Assembly: GCF_026210795.1 (NCBI RefSeq) | Contig: NC_089459.1 | Span: 868,001 to 932,000 of the forward strand | DNA from: Rhizophagus irregularis | Taxonomy: Eukaryota; Glomeromycota; Glomeromycetes; Glomerales; Glomeraceae | Length of the DNA stretch: 64,000 nucleotides | Direction: 5' to 3' | Part shown: one piece after another, positions 46,458 to 58,490 of the stretch | Layout of the letters: each line of letters opens with the position of its first letter | How positions within the stretch are numbered: the stretch's first letter is position 1 | Translations under genes and position numbers: made by a program | Notes under the pieces: model-generated | What the model saw: the letters and a program-made list of their open reading frames with translations, nothing else | Database searches by the model: none | What the model was told of the DNA's origin: nothing

Positions 46458-48547
46458 ATGACAACTCTAAATAATAATTCAAGTTCATCTAAAAGTAAGT
46501 CTTCACAAATTGAACCAGTTGCAGTACAAGCGACATTAGAAGATGTAGCAGCTGGTATAAACAGGGTAGAAAATGTTTTATTAGATCTTACAAAACAAAT
46601 AATCATACTAAATGAAAATATATCGACATTTTTAAACCAACAATTGCCACAATCTTCAAACGGTCATAAAACAAAGAATTTGGTTCATCAATTGGATGTA
46701 CAACAAACTGAAATAAAACGAAGTACCAGTATAAGAACGTACCATAAAGATACATCTGATTCAATTGGAAACTTGACTTTACAAGTTGCTACTCTATCTA
46801 CTAGTGTAGCTCAATTGGTTTCCCAACAGCAACAACAACAATTAAATAACGTTATCGCTTTACCCCGTCCTCCTCCAAGAATTCCAAGATGGGATCATGA
46901 TCCTTATCGAAATCTAAATCATCGACCACCACCACGAATTATTTCACCCAGACGAGATAGTAATAACGTATGTTATTATGTTTATTGACTTTTATCAAAA
47001 TTTCTCTTTATTTATTTTAAACCGCATTTTTTATTTTTATCTTTTTATAGTCAGTTGATAAAGGAATTGATGATGTAATTGAAAAATTTGAGAATATGCG
47101 TCTAAGACCAGAATTACTTCGTGGGATTTTGAATTATGGGTAGGATTTCAAATATAGTGATTTTTCTTTCACTATTTATAATGTATTTGAATCACATTTG
47201 TTTATTTATTTTATTTTTTTTTATTTAGTCTTGATCGTCCTTCATCGGTACAACAACGAGGAATTCCTTTACTATTAAAAGGGCAAGATGTTATTGCACA
47301 AGCTAAAGCAGGGAAAGAGAAATATGCGACATATTGTATACCAATTTTACAGAATATGGAATTACAATCAATGAGAACACAGGCATTAATTATAACATCA
47401 ACCAACGAGACAGCGGGTCATATATATAGATTAATGTTAGGACTATCAACATTAATGCACCATGTAGAATGTATGCTTTGTATAAGTGGGGGTAATATTG
47501 GAGATGATGTTAAAAAAGCACAAAAAAGACCTCATATAATAATAGGAACACCGAATCGAATATGCGATTTAGTAAATTTAGACGCGATAGATTTATCATA
47601 TTTGAAAATGTTTATTGTTGATGATGCAGAACATCTATTAATTCAAGGATTCAAAGAACATGCAATTGAATTAAGAAAAAATTTTCCTAAAACGACTATT
47701 ATACAGACAATTATATTTTCAGGAAGCGTTAATACTGAAATAATGGATTTAACTACTTCATTACAAATGCGCGAACCTGTTAGAATACTTGTAAAAAAAA
47801 ATGAACAAAATTTAAATGGAGTGCGTCATTATTATTTATATGTCGCCATGGAAAGAAGTGATTGGAAATTTGAAGCTTTAGCTGACTTATTAGAGAGTAT
47901 TAAAAATCAAACAATAATAATTTATTGTAATAAAGAAAGCACCATGGATTCTATATGTTATAAATTATGTGAAAGGGATCTAAACGCTATTGCTCTGGTA
48001 TGTAATTTCTTTTTTTGAGAAATCTTATGAATGAAAGATTTTATCTTTAAATTTTCCTGTGAATAATTTTTAGTATGGAGAAGTGGGAAGTTCACAAAGA
48101 GATTCAATTTTAGATAAATTTAAGTCAGGTAAGAATAATATACTAATAACAACAGAAGTATTGATAGACATCGATCTATCAGTTCAACTAGTAATCCATT
48201 TTGAATTACCCTCAAAACCCGAAGATTACGGGAAACGGTAAGTACGAAACTCCCCATTTTTTGGTTGCGTTTACTTATCTTGTTATTTTATTAATATGTT
48301 TTTTTATGTATAAATAAATAGTATTACTTTAGTATCTGCATCAGGTAGTTATCAGGGTGTTTCAATATCATTTGTAACATCAAAAGTTAAGGATATGAGT
48401 AATTTACGTGCGATTGAAAGTCTTTATAAAATTAAAATGCCTGAGATGCCGGTAAGCTCTTTTTTTTTTAAAAAAAAAGAAAAAAAATTCTTTATTAATT
48501 AAATAATTTAAAATTTCTTTTAGATTAATTTGCCTGAAATATTATAA
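46458..48547 (+). CDS. eIF4A-like DEAD-box relative with degenerate catalytic motifs (pseudohelicase)
   Basis: Six exons: 46458-46967, 47051-47139, 47229-47997, 48074-48237, 48322-48451 and 48524-48547. All phases fit and give 561 aa without a stop. Residues 1-170 are a disordered Ser/Gln/Pro-rich extension absent from eIF4A. Then follows an eIF4A-like two-domain core, starting VIEKFENMRLRPELLRGIL and ending LPEIL. The Q motif survives (RPSSVQQRGIP). Motif I reads AKAGKEK for A-x-x-G-x-G-K-T, Ia STNETA for PTRELA, Ib TPNR, II DDAE for DEAD, III SGS for SAT, V TTEVLIDIDL without RG, and VI KRITLVSAS for HRIGR. ATP binding and hydrolysis should be lost, yet six exons remain open and splice sites are intact, which argues against a pseudogene. 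It may bind RNA or eIF4A partners without unwinding. Confidence 0.88.
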
Positions 48548-49472
48548 CATTGCTATATTAAAATACTTTATTAACATAAATAATATAATAATAATTTGGA
48601 TGGGGTGGGGTTAATTATTGAGTATTTATAACAATTTGACATTTTACCGAAAGACTGATATATTTAAAATTTTTTCATTTTTATTTAATCAATTAAAAAT
48701 TTATTTACTCAAATATTCTTGAAATAGTCCTTTTATAATAAAAATATAGTAAATACATATTTTTTTTTTCTAAAAGAACGGGAAAAATAAATTTGCAAGA
48801 GCCAAGTAAGTTTATCCTATTTAAAATTAACCTGTATCACCTTACTTTCTTGCATGTTAGTCGCACAAAGGTAAATTTGCATTTTGTAACACTGCATTAT
48901 CGCGATCCACAAAGCATAGATTCGTTGTACCTTTTATGGAAGAGATACTGGAATACATTTAACATTTTAAATTTGATGTCATTTCATGGAGGAAAGGAAT
49001 AATAAATTCTTAATAGGGCCAGCATTACAAACTTGACCAGAATTATGTAACTTCATGATGTGTTCTATACTAATTCAAAACATACTCACGTAAAATCTAT
49101 TTCGCTAGTATAATTTAAAATCATGGATTGTAAGATAATTATAATATAATGTACCACTTAAAACTTGACAACATTTGAAATTAATGAATAAATAAAGCAG
49201 TTCCCACATAGCCTTAATTGCTAAGCCCCAACACTGCCTCAAGAAAAGTTAAGAAATTAAACAAGTATCTTCCAAGCCATGGTTTAGTGCGAAAAGCATC
49301 CCATAATTTATATTGATGTATACCATAATTAATTCAATTTTCCTCTTTTTTTGCTCTTACTCTTGCTTTTTTTTCAAGCGTAAATTATCATATGACCAAA
49401 GTTATAATTGGATCTCCGTTCCTTGAATTGTGATTCCTTTTTTCGTCTTGAATTCAAGGATAAACGAATATA
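48548..49472. other. Intergenic
   Basis: 925 bp between two + strand genes. The 69-codon frame at 48793-49002 starts without a good ATG and resembles nothing known. The rest is AT-rich. Confidence 0.4.
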
Positions 49473-52218
49473 ATGAGTATCGTTCCCCCAGAGAAGCAGT
49501 CAATAAAGATATCTCTGATAGGGATTGTAACTCAGTTTGGGATAAATCTTACCTTAGGTTTTGGCACGCTTGTATTATTTAGTTTTTTAAGACCAAGAAA
49601 TGTTATAGTATATTCCCCAAAACAATTTGCACCGGAAGATAAGCAACCACCAAAAATCGAAGAAAATAAATTATGGGGATGGGTTAAACCAGTGCTGGAA
49701 GCGAATGAAAAGTCTTTAGTGAATGAAATTGGATTAGACGCTGTCATGTTCATAAGGTTTATTAAATTATGTCAAAATATTCTCTTATGTTTATTAGTAT
49801 TCGGAGCTTGTGTTATTATGCCCATTAACATTTTTGGTACTTATCGTGATAATAATTATGATATGCCAAGTAAAGATAATCCTTTACAAATTTTAAGCGT
49901 CTCTTATCTTGAACAAGTAAGTTAATATATATTAAGTACGCATTTCTTATTTTTATTTTTTTTTTAATAAATTATTATATTTTTAGACGAATTGGTTTTG
50001 GGCACATTCAGTATTTACGTGGTTATTTTCTTTAATTATATATTGGTTTATTTTTTTAGAATATAAAAATTATAACAGGCTAAGAATTGAATATTTTAAA
50101 TCGGATGAATATCGTAAATCTTTACATTCAAAAACATTATTAATTACTGGATTGCCAAATTCCAAGCAATCAGATAAAGGATTAGTAGATTTTATGGAAT
50201 CAATAAAAGTTAGACGCCCAATTTCTGAAGCAGTTATAGCAAGAGATATCGGAAAGTTACCCGATTTTGTGGTAGAAAGAGAAGCGGCTGTACGCGGCTT
50301 GGAGAGCGCTTTTGTCAAATATTTAAAAGGTAATTTATCTAAAAAAAATATAAATATATACTTTCTTAATTAAACCATTCTAATTTGTTTTCTATCTATA
50401 TATAGGACATAATAAGGTGGCAGATAAAAGACCAGAACATCGAATGCATTTATTCTTTGGAGCTAAAGTTGATAGTATAACCTTTTATACTAATAGAATT
50501 GAAACGACCGAAGCAAGAATTTCTGAATTAAGAAAAGATCCAACTGAAAGAAAAGCTTTAAATTATGGATTTGTTTCTTTTGAAAGTATTTATCATGCAC
50601 ATTCTGTGGCAAGACAATTAGATAGCGTTCCATCTGTTGGTATAAGGCATGAATCACTTGGTGCTCCAGCTGTACATCTTGCACCAATACCTAAAGATAT
50701 TATTTGGGGAAATCTTTCAGTGCCTGCCGCAGTCAGAAAAACACAAAGGTGGATCGGACGTTTCTTTTTTGTTGCACTTTGTTTTCTATGGTTAATTCCA
50801 TTGGGTTTTATCACAACGGCAGGACAAATTAGGAATATTGTGAAAATATTTCCTTTTCTAAAAGATTTATTATATGAACATGATTTTATAGCAGGATTAA
50901 TAGAATCGTGGATGACACCAATGGTTTTAGCGTTATTCGTCATAATATTACCAATAATTTTAAGATATTTAACAAAAGCACAAGGAATAATAACATACTC
51001 AGAAACAGAAAGATCAGTTTTAGGAAAATTATATTTATTTTTCTTTATTAATAATTTAATTTTATATACAATATCATCAACAGTATGGGATATAGTGGCT
51101 AAAGTTAAAGCATCAATAGACGCAGGTTACTTAGATTTAGACGATTTAAAAAAAAACATAACCAATTCAAAATTTTTGGATGAAATAGCGGAATCTGCCA
51201 TTAAAGTATCATTCTTTTGGATAAATTATATTTCTTTAAGCGGTTTATTTGCTGTATGGGATTTGGCTCAATTGGTTCAATTGATTTACATCTGGTTTAA
51301 AAAGAAGCTTCTTAGTCCTACTCCAAGAAATTTAAAAGAATTAAGTATGCCACCAGATTTTGATTATCCTGTATATTATAATACTCATTTGTTTTTTTTT
51401 ACTTTGGGTATACTTTATAGTGTTATAGCTCCTTTAATTTTAGTATTTTGTTACCTTTATTATGTTTTAGCTTATCTCGTTTATCGTTATCAATTAATGT
51501 AAGTATTAATTACATATTTTTTTTTTACCAGGTACATTAAGGATAAATTATTAAAATATTTAATGATCTATATTTTATTAGGTATGTATTTAATACTAAA
51601 ATTGAGACGGGAGGAGTTTATTGGAAAGCTGTGTTCAATAGGCTCATAGTTGCTATTATATTTTGGCAATTAACAATGATTGGAGTAATGAATTTAAAAG
51701 GAGCCCATATACAATCTGTTACAGTCGCGCCCTTAATATTTCTTACTTTGATGGTGAAATTGTACTGTACGAATAGATTTGACCAATCAACTAAATATTA
51801 CGTGCCGGATATAGAAAGAGCAGGAAAACCAACAACAAAAGATGATATCGTGGATAAAGGAAAACGTAAAGAAGAACATGTTTTTAACGTATTTGGACAT
51901 CCAGCATTAACAGCAGAATTAATTGTTCCAATGATACATGCTAATGCTAAAAATCAATTAAAAACTGTTTATAAAAATAGTAGAATTACTGAAAAGACCG
52001 AACCAGGCAAATCAAAACCAATTATATTGATCGAGGAGGGGGATCATGTTTTAAAAATTCAACCTGTTGAAAGGAGTGAATTGTATATTTTTAATAAATA
52101 TGATTTTAATGTAGGTTACACTTCTGCTTTTGGAAGAGATGATGATGAATTAGAAAAAGGTGGTAGTGATGGTAAAAGTTATTTATTTGGTGAGACTGTT
52201 TCTACTACTGAAGATTGA
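49473..52218 (+). CDS. CSC1/OSCA-type membrane channel
   Basis: Four exons (49473-49916, 49987-50329, 50406-51498, 51582-52218) with consistent phases give 838 aa. The N-terminal part has transmembrane helices (FGINLTLGFGTLVLFSFL; FIKLCQNILLCLLVFGACVI; WFWAHSVFTWLFSLIIYWFI), then the RRM-like cytosolic domain (TLLITGLPNSKQ, ALNYGFVSFESIYHAHSVAR). The 7-TM core follows: APIPKDIIWGNL, RFFFVALCFLWLIPLGFITT, SFFWINYISLSGLFAVWDLA, LFFFTLGILYSVIAPLILVF. A hydrophilic C-terminal tail follows. These are the RSN1/PHM7 domains of osmosensitive, calcium-permeable channels of plasma or internal membranes. Length and order are normal for the family. Regulation is not visible. Confidence 0.95.
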
Positions 52219-53811
52219 TGACAAACTAATCGCACAAATAATAATAAACATTATTAAAAAGAATTCTTTTAAAATGATAATTACTTTTTTTATTATTATT
52301 ATCTTACATTTTGGGACGCTATTTACTTTATTGGTCGATATGAATTGTATAAAAAATTTAATTTTTGTAAAATTAGATCCGCTTTGCTCGAAAATGTATG
52401 CAATATTTAATATTTTACAGATGTTGATGAGCGGATGGAAAATAAATTTAAGTAAACCCATATTGAAAAGAAGTGAATCCCAGGTCCATTATTTTTTTTC
52501 TCACGATTAAATTTTAATTTTTTGATTTGTTGCATATAAATGTGTTAGCAAACACTTTATCCAAAAGAGATAAAGGTGGATTGGTATGGCATCCGATCTA
52601 AGAGCCCTTTCAATAGTGCTTTAATGAATTTATTGCTTTGGACGGCACTTCCTTGAACAAATCACTAATTAGAGAATAATTATTTCATTTTATTACCGAG
52701 AAATAAATTCCGTGTTAAGACATCCCTGCTACTTCAATAGAAGGGGAATCTCCAGGCATACGATTATCGCTGGATTTGATATAAACGATGAGGAGTTACT
52801 GGTTAAACTTTTCTCTGATGATAAGCTTAATCACGGAGATGTTCGATTTTCTTGCACAATAAAGTATTTGTTAAATAATTGAAGAGCTTGCGTAAGAAAA
52901 AATCAATGTATTTTGGCGTGTAACTAATAAATATAATTATTTCCAACTTTTCGCAATGTATCAACACCAGTATGTATTTAAGGAAAATTGTTGGTAACTT
53001 AATAATGAACTGTATTAACTATATATTGTATGTTGCGAAATAATAATAATTGGGTAGAAAAGAAATACATATAATAAGTTATAATTTTCGTAATAAAAAT
53101 TAGACGAGTGCCAATTTTAGATTTATTAAAAACACTCATAACATATTTTATTATTATTATAGTGGCAACTTTTTACTGCTGTGGATCAGAATTTATCTTT
53201 AGATAAGAAGGGGAATTTTTTTCTAAATCTTTGGAATTACCTATAATATCAATTATTTACAAAATTGATCAACCTGACGCAATTTCATTTCTAATTTCTA
53301 TTAAAGTTGCATTTTCTTATCCAAATCCTAATTTAAAAGTGATTTTGAAATTTTGTTATTTTTGGTTCTTTAAAATATTTATTATTGTTATTTGGCCCCT
53401 CCGGAATTCTTTTTGTAAGTTATAACCCATAATAACTTTGAGAACTTCACTTACCTAAACGGCTAATGGAAATATCATTCTACACATCCTCAAACGTCAT
53501 TCAAATCTTCAATAAATTATGTTTTGTGCATAAGGTAAAATTTGTGATCAGGATCTAACTCTACAATTCAAACAAATTTATTACGGGATTACTAAATCCA
53601 GATATAATGTACACATAATATAAAAACAAAATAATCAAAAATACAATATTGACATCAATAACAAGTGGTCTAACACTAAAAAATTTCGTTAAACCCTAAA
53701 TATTTAAATAGATTATTCCATATGTGTAACATCTAACATTTTCAATGAGACAAATGGGTTTAAAAATGGTTCGAACCGTTTAAGCCAATGGTTTTATCAA
53801 TTCTATTGGTG
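52219..53811. other. Convergent intergenic region
   Basis: 1.6 kb between two genes that point at each other. Short frames (for example 52258-52510 and 53231-53425) have no family signature. No repeat or RNA gene is evident. Confidence 0.45.
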
Positions 53812-56595
53812 TTAACACTTAATCCCATTTTCTTCACTGCCACTACCACCAACAAAATTATAATTAGGAGTATCACAATTCTCACTTAAATGCCCCGAAT
53901 TACCACAATATCTACATCCAACTGTACACTCTTGACTAACATGACCCTGATCTCCGCAATTTCCGCACCTCATATGTCGAGAACCTGAAGTAGGACTTCG
54001 CCAAGGATTCAAATATTTCTTAGATCCAATCAAAGGACCTGGACCTGTTCTATTATTTGGAAAGAGATTAAATCCTGATGGTTGTGAAATCTGGCTAGTA
54101 CTAGTTCCAATAGGACTCTCGGGAGATGAACTGCTTTTTGGACTTGTTGACTCGCTATTACCATTACCTGCAATATTCTGCTTCTCTAGATGAGATATTC
54201 TTAATTCTAAAGTTTGAATATATTTCTTCGCTTCTTCCAACTCTTGCTGTTTTCGTGTTTCAATTTGAAATTCACGATCCCGAGCCATCTCCACAAGATT
54301 TGCATATCTAGCTCCCATTGCTTTTACCTCTTGTTGCATTAAAATCAGTGTGTTCACTAATTGAGTTTTCTCAGCCGATAAATTCTGAATGAGCATAATC
54401 AAATCTGATCTATTCAACACATCAAGGTTTAATTTACTAGCATCATCATAGTTTCCGTCTTGCAAAGACGAGTGATCGTTTGGAGGAGACTGTGAATATG
54501 TATCTCCAGGTGAACTTAAACCTGGTGGAATCGATAATCGACGTTCGGTTGTTTCTTTAGGTTTATTATTGGAAGTCGAGTAAGAAGGCTGCGGGGAACT
54601 TGTACTTACTGTTTCCGAATTCGCGGACATGAGAATATCATTCGGACCATTTTCATTTATCATATCTTTTAAAAATTGTTGTTTTGTTTGCTTTGACGTG
54701 TCATTTGGTGCGTCTAATTTATATTCTGAGCTCATCTCTTTGTCTACCGTGTTCTTCCGCTTCTTATTTTTCTTCTTTTTTGAGCTTTCAGTAGAACCTG
54801 AAGGTTCCACTAATTCTGTGGTGCTTTGGCCTTTCTTCTTTCCAGACTCTTGCTTCATCGATTGTAGAAATGATTCTTGTTTCTTTAGAGCTAATGTCTC
54901 ATCCTGTTGTCTCTGAGCTTCCTTTAAAAATAAACGCCCAATGATACCAGACAAGACATTTCGTCCATTTTCAACTCCTTCATTATAATATTTTAATATT
55001 TGTTGTCTTTGCGATTCAAGTTTTTGTGATGTTGCTTCATAATTTTTGTAATTCCTTCCTAATTGAACAGCTTCCCACATTTCTCCTTCCATCATTAAAA
55101 TTTCTAAACATCTCGTACAAATGTCCGTAAGTTCGGTAACTGGAAATAAATTTCCGATCAAATTAATAGTATGTTGCCTAGATCCCTGTATTGCATTCTC
55201 GAATTTTTTGATTCGTTTACGATACTCTTTATTATTCGCCTTTTCTAATCGACCATGTAAAGTTTTTTGAGATTCATTCTTATAGGAATCTTCAAGTACC
55301 TCAAGTTCTTGGATAAGTTCGTTATTTTTTTTTGTTATTTCTGTACGTAAGATTGACACACGTTTTGATATCAATAATTTAATGTCTTTCGCCGTTCTTA
55401 ACGCATCACTACATTTTGTTAAAATATTATTATGAAATTTTTGAACACGTCCATCGACTATTCTTTCTTTACTTTCTACTATTAAACTAGTTAATGATCG
55501 CTGTGTTTCCTCTCCAAATTGAACTGCATTATTAAGAATCTTCTCAGCAAATCCTTCCTCCCAAAGTGAAATCACGGTTCTAGCATTATTAATATACGTA
55601 CAAAAAGCCGTATCTATATCATCAACAACATTTGCTGAATTCGTATTCCCTTTCTTTGATTTACCCGATTTTTTATAGGCTTCAGCAATTGGCGCCCAAT
55701 ATTCATTAAAAGGAAGACACTCATCCTGATATTCTTTCAAAAAACTTGAAAGTTTTGTTGAGCACCCTTTCCCAAAAATTAAATCTCGGCTTTCTTCCAA
55801 TTGAAGCATAGAAGTTAAAAAATTATTGACGTACAACCATACCTGACCCAAACTTTCGGCTAATATTTCCTCATTTTTATGTGCCTCCTTATGTAATTTA
55901 TCATTGAATACTCTTCGATCAAGATCAAGATCGGTAGGATTTTTCCAATCAGGTCTGGTATGGTCGCATTTTTGTACCTTATTGATATGTTTAAGAAGCG
56001 GAAATGAATCTTTTTGAATTACCAAATTAGACTTTTCAATCTCAATTGCATTAAGAAGATCATTTTCTTGTTTGGAATATACTACTGTTTGTTGAGGTGT
56101 ATCGAATTCTACGGAGGTAAATAAATTAGGTGGTGCATATAAACTGTTAGGTAATTTAATCCATGCAAAAATTTTTTGAACAATAGAATCAACTAGATTA
56201 GTTTCCATTTCATTAGTTGACCCAACTAATTTGATTTTTTCTCCGTATTTATTAATGAAATCATAACATTGCTGACAAATTTCTGATGCAGCTTCTTTCG
56301 GTTTCTTGTTCTCTGTCTCAACGGTACTATTAATATCATTAACATTTTGACCTTGGTTTCTAACGTTATAACTCTTCTTGTAAATAAATAGTGCCCATTC
56401 TCGACAATAAAAGCATGTTCCAGCATCACATGCACGATAGCGATTAACTTCCTTAAGAACGGACGCCATGTCGACCCGTAAGTTCGACATTAATTGGGTT
56501 TCAACATTAGCATTTTTTCCACCAGGCTGTGGCTTAATGCGCAAGTTGACTAGATTGTTGTAAATAGCAATTGGGTTGAATTCGCTTTCGGTCAT
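53812..56595 (-). CDS. Large coiled-coil protein with two CCHC zinc knuckles
   Basis: A 927-aa intronless open frame. An N-terminal cysteine cluster (CDAGTCFYCREWA...CQQC) could bind zinc. The middle (about residues 180-560) is long, charged and helical. A lysine-rich segment SSKKKKNKKRKN (about 590-605) is a likely nuclear signal, followed by a Ser/Pro-rich disordered region. A coiled coil (ELEEAKKYIQTLELRISHLE) precedes the end, where CGNCGDQGHVSQEC and CRYCGNSGHLSENC form two zinc knuckles. CCHC pairs usually bind single-stranded RNA or DNA. No RT, protease or integrase is adjacent, so a host RNA-binding role is likelier than a transposon gag, though the latter is not excluded. Confidence 0.8.
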   Translation of the reverse strand: MTESEFNPIAIYNNLVNLRIKPQPGGKNANVETQLMSNLRVDMASVLKEVNRYRACDAGTCFYCREWALFIYKKSYNVRNQGQNVNDINSTVETENKKPKEAASEICQQCYDFINKYGEKIKLVGSTNEMETNLVDSIVQKIFAWIKLPNSLYAPPNLFTSVEFDTPQQTVVYSKQENDLLNAIEIEKSNLVIQKDSFPLLKHINKVQKCDHTRPDWKNPTDLDLDRRVFNDKLHKEAHKNEEILAESLGQVWLYVNNFLTSMLQLEESRDLIFGKGCSTKLSSFLKEYQDECLPFNEYWAPIAEAYKKSGKSKKGNTNSANVVDDIDTAFCTYINNARTVISLWEEGFAEKILNNAVQFGEETQRSLTSLIVESKERIVDGRVQKFHNNILTKCSDALRTAKDIKLLISKRVSILRTEITKKNNELIQELEVLEDSYKNESQKTLHGRLEKANNKEYRKRIKKFENAIQGSRQHTINLIGNLFPVTELTDICTRCLEILMMEGEMWEAVQLGRNYKNYEATSQKLESQRQQILKYYNEGVENGRNVLSGIIGRLFLKEAQRQQDETLALKKQESFLQSMKQESGKKKGQSTTELVEPSGSTESSKKKKNKKRKNTVDKEMSSEYKLDAPNDTSKQTKQQFLKDMINENGPNDILMSANSETVSTSSPQPSYSTSNNKPKETTERRLSIPPGLSSPGDTYSQSPPNDHSSLQDGNYDDASKLNLDVLNRSDLIMLIQNLSAEKTQLVNTLILMQQEVKAMGARYANLVEMARDREFQIETRKQQELEEAKKYIQTLELRISHLEKQNIAGNGNSESTSPKSSSSPESPIGTSTSQISQPSGFNLFPNNRTGPGPLIGSKKYLNPWRSPTSGSRHMRCGNCGDQGHVSQECTVGCRYCGNSGHLSENCDTPNYNFVGGSGSEENGIKC

Positions 56596-57095
56596 TTTTA
56601 CTTCTAAGGTACAAAATAAAAATTTATGTTAAAAATGTAAGTGCAAAAATTGAAATAGAAAAAAAGTGTTGCAAAATTCAAAATTAAAATTATTATAATA
56701 CAAGAAAGGAACTTTTTATTTTCGCGTATATCGTTTAAAAATTGTACAAGTAAACCGTATTAATTTTGAAATTTAACGTTGTTCAGGGTATTACAAACAA
56801 GATAAGTTAGTTAGTTTTGTTAACAATAATTACTTTAAGGATCGAGCCCTTTTATATCAAAAAACTATAAGCAAATATGTACAAATAAAGGCATACGGAT
56901 TGTAAATCAACAAAAAAATGGGTTAACATTCGACAAACGGAAAATCTTATGACCCTAACATGACGCAAAAAAATTTATTTTAGGGGCACCTGGCCAGAGA
57001 CCTGACAAATGATACGAGTACACGTGATCAAGAATTCTCTATGAATAAAAAAATCTAGATTTCTTCGTTTTTATAACGTCCTTTTCTTATCAGAT
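56596..57095. other. Intergenic, upstream of the zinc-knuckle gene
   Basis: 500 bp, AT-rich, no open frame. Presumed promoter of the leftward gene. Confidence 0.4.
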
Positions 57096-58160
57096 ATTTC
57101 TTTAAAATGTCACTTTTTCGATTCAATTTTAATTTCTGTATCTAATTCCATTTCTATTTTTGCGTCTATTTTCGTTTCATCATTGTAAACGTCAAGCTCC
57201 ACAATTTTAGAAGTCGAATCGCGTAAACTTGATAAATTGAATCCATTAGATTCAAACTAAATCGTGGTTCTGTAATGAAGAACTGTAATAGGTAAAGGAT
57301 TGGATTTCTAAACTTACAGTTCTTCCATCATCTATATCAAAAGCTGTTATATATCGTTTATAATTGCCGTTTTATGATCTAAAGTAAATTTTGGCGGATT
57401 GACGATTTTTTCTTCATATTTTTCCTCTTATAAAAAAAATACACTGAAATCACTCCAAAACCTCCTTTTGCATAAACCTCCTTGTATGCTATGGCCATCA
57501 TATTTGATAAGGTCGAATAAATCATCTTGTTTCAGATGGTTCTTTAATTAAACCTCCTTGTTAGTGTTATTTATCGTCTATTACTATCCGTGACTAAATC
57601 TTTTATATCCATTAGTTTCGTAACGTAAATTTAAAATAACGTTTGTTATTCTGAGATGCGTTCCAGTAATAATCTTTTGTTTAATATTTTGAAGAATGAA
57701 TCTTTCTATATCTGTGATCATGCGTATAATTCTACTACAAAAAAATTATTTTCAGATGTTTTTTCTAATAATCATTAAATAATTTTTTTTTATTTTGTTT
57801 TAAACGCAGATAATTTTCTCAAGACTAAATTATGCTGCTTCTATATTTAATCAAATAGAAAATTTCTGATCGAGAAACCGCTGCATATATATTAATAATA
57901 AGAGAATATACATATATTTATTCCCTTGGTCTAAAAAAAACTGAATTATTTAAGAGACTTCTTACCTTTCATATTCTTTTCCATCACGTTCTTCAATTAT
58001 TATGAAGGACCTGTAGTTGTTTTCTATTATATTATAATAGAGGAATTTGACTTTTTAAAAAGATATTAAAAAAAGGAAACTTGCCATTCCTGAATTAAAG
58101 GAGGGACCGTAAATTCTTGAAACTGTTCATCAAAAATAAGAATTTCAACTAAAATCCATT
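57096..58160 (-). pseudogene. Decayed DUF7918 gene
   Basis: Fragments on the minus strand match the DUF7918 genes nearby in the same order. WILVEILIFDEQFQEFTVPP near 58150 parallels the N-terminal strand pair but has no ATG. FIIIEERDGKEYER followed by a GTAAGA donor near 57967 parallels the exon end LKYER of the gene at 63.7 kb. KGGFGVISVYFFYKRKNMKK near 57450 parallels GGIGAVSIYFYEGL. NYKRYITAFDIDDGRT and a tail FESNGFNLSSLRDSTSK lead to an acidic, Lys/Glu-rich end at about 57105. Several frame changes separate the pieces. The decay is evident; which junctions were introns is not. Confidence 0.55.
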
Positions 58161-58490
58161 TAAATATGTAATGTAAACTTATTTGGGCAAGACTATTACG
58201 TAAATAAAATAATTACAATATCCCTTTTAACGTGGGTTGAGCGAAAAAAAGTTCGCATGATAAGCGAAATTTTGTGAAACTGCAAGTTTTTATTGGAACT
58301 ACGGTATATCTTTTCCAGTTTTGAACAATAATTGAACATATTGCGATCTATTATCATATGTAGTATTTAAATTCCGACAATCCTATCGCGTCACTATTTA
58401 TAGTCAGATTAAGTTCTCCGTAATTTTTTTAACTTTTCTTTCCCAAACCATTTCAAAATAAATGAATAAATAAAATAAAATAAAATAAAA

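Noticed and set aside
46458-48547. Calling the eIF4A-like gene an ordinary active DEAD-box helicase
   Set aside because: Motifs I, II, III, V and VI are all substituted; only the fold-level similarity and Q motif remain.
52160-52510. 116-codon frame on the + strand overlapping the end of the channel gene
   Set aside because: Out of frame with the channel gene, rich in Ile/Leu from AT-rich DNA, without motif.
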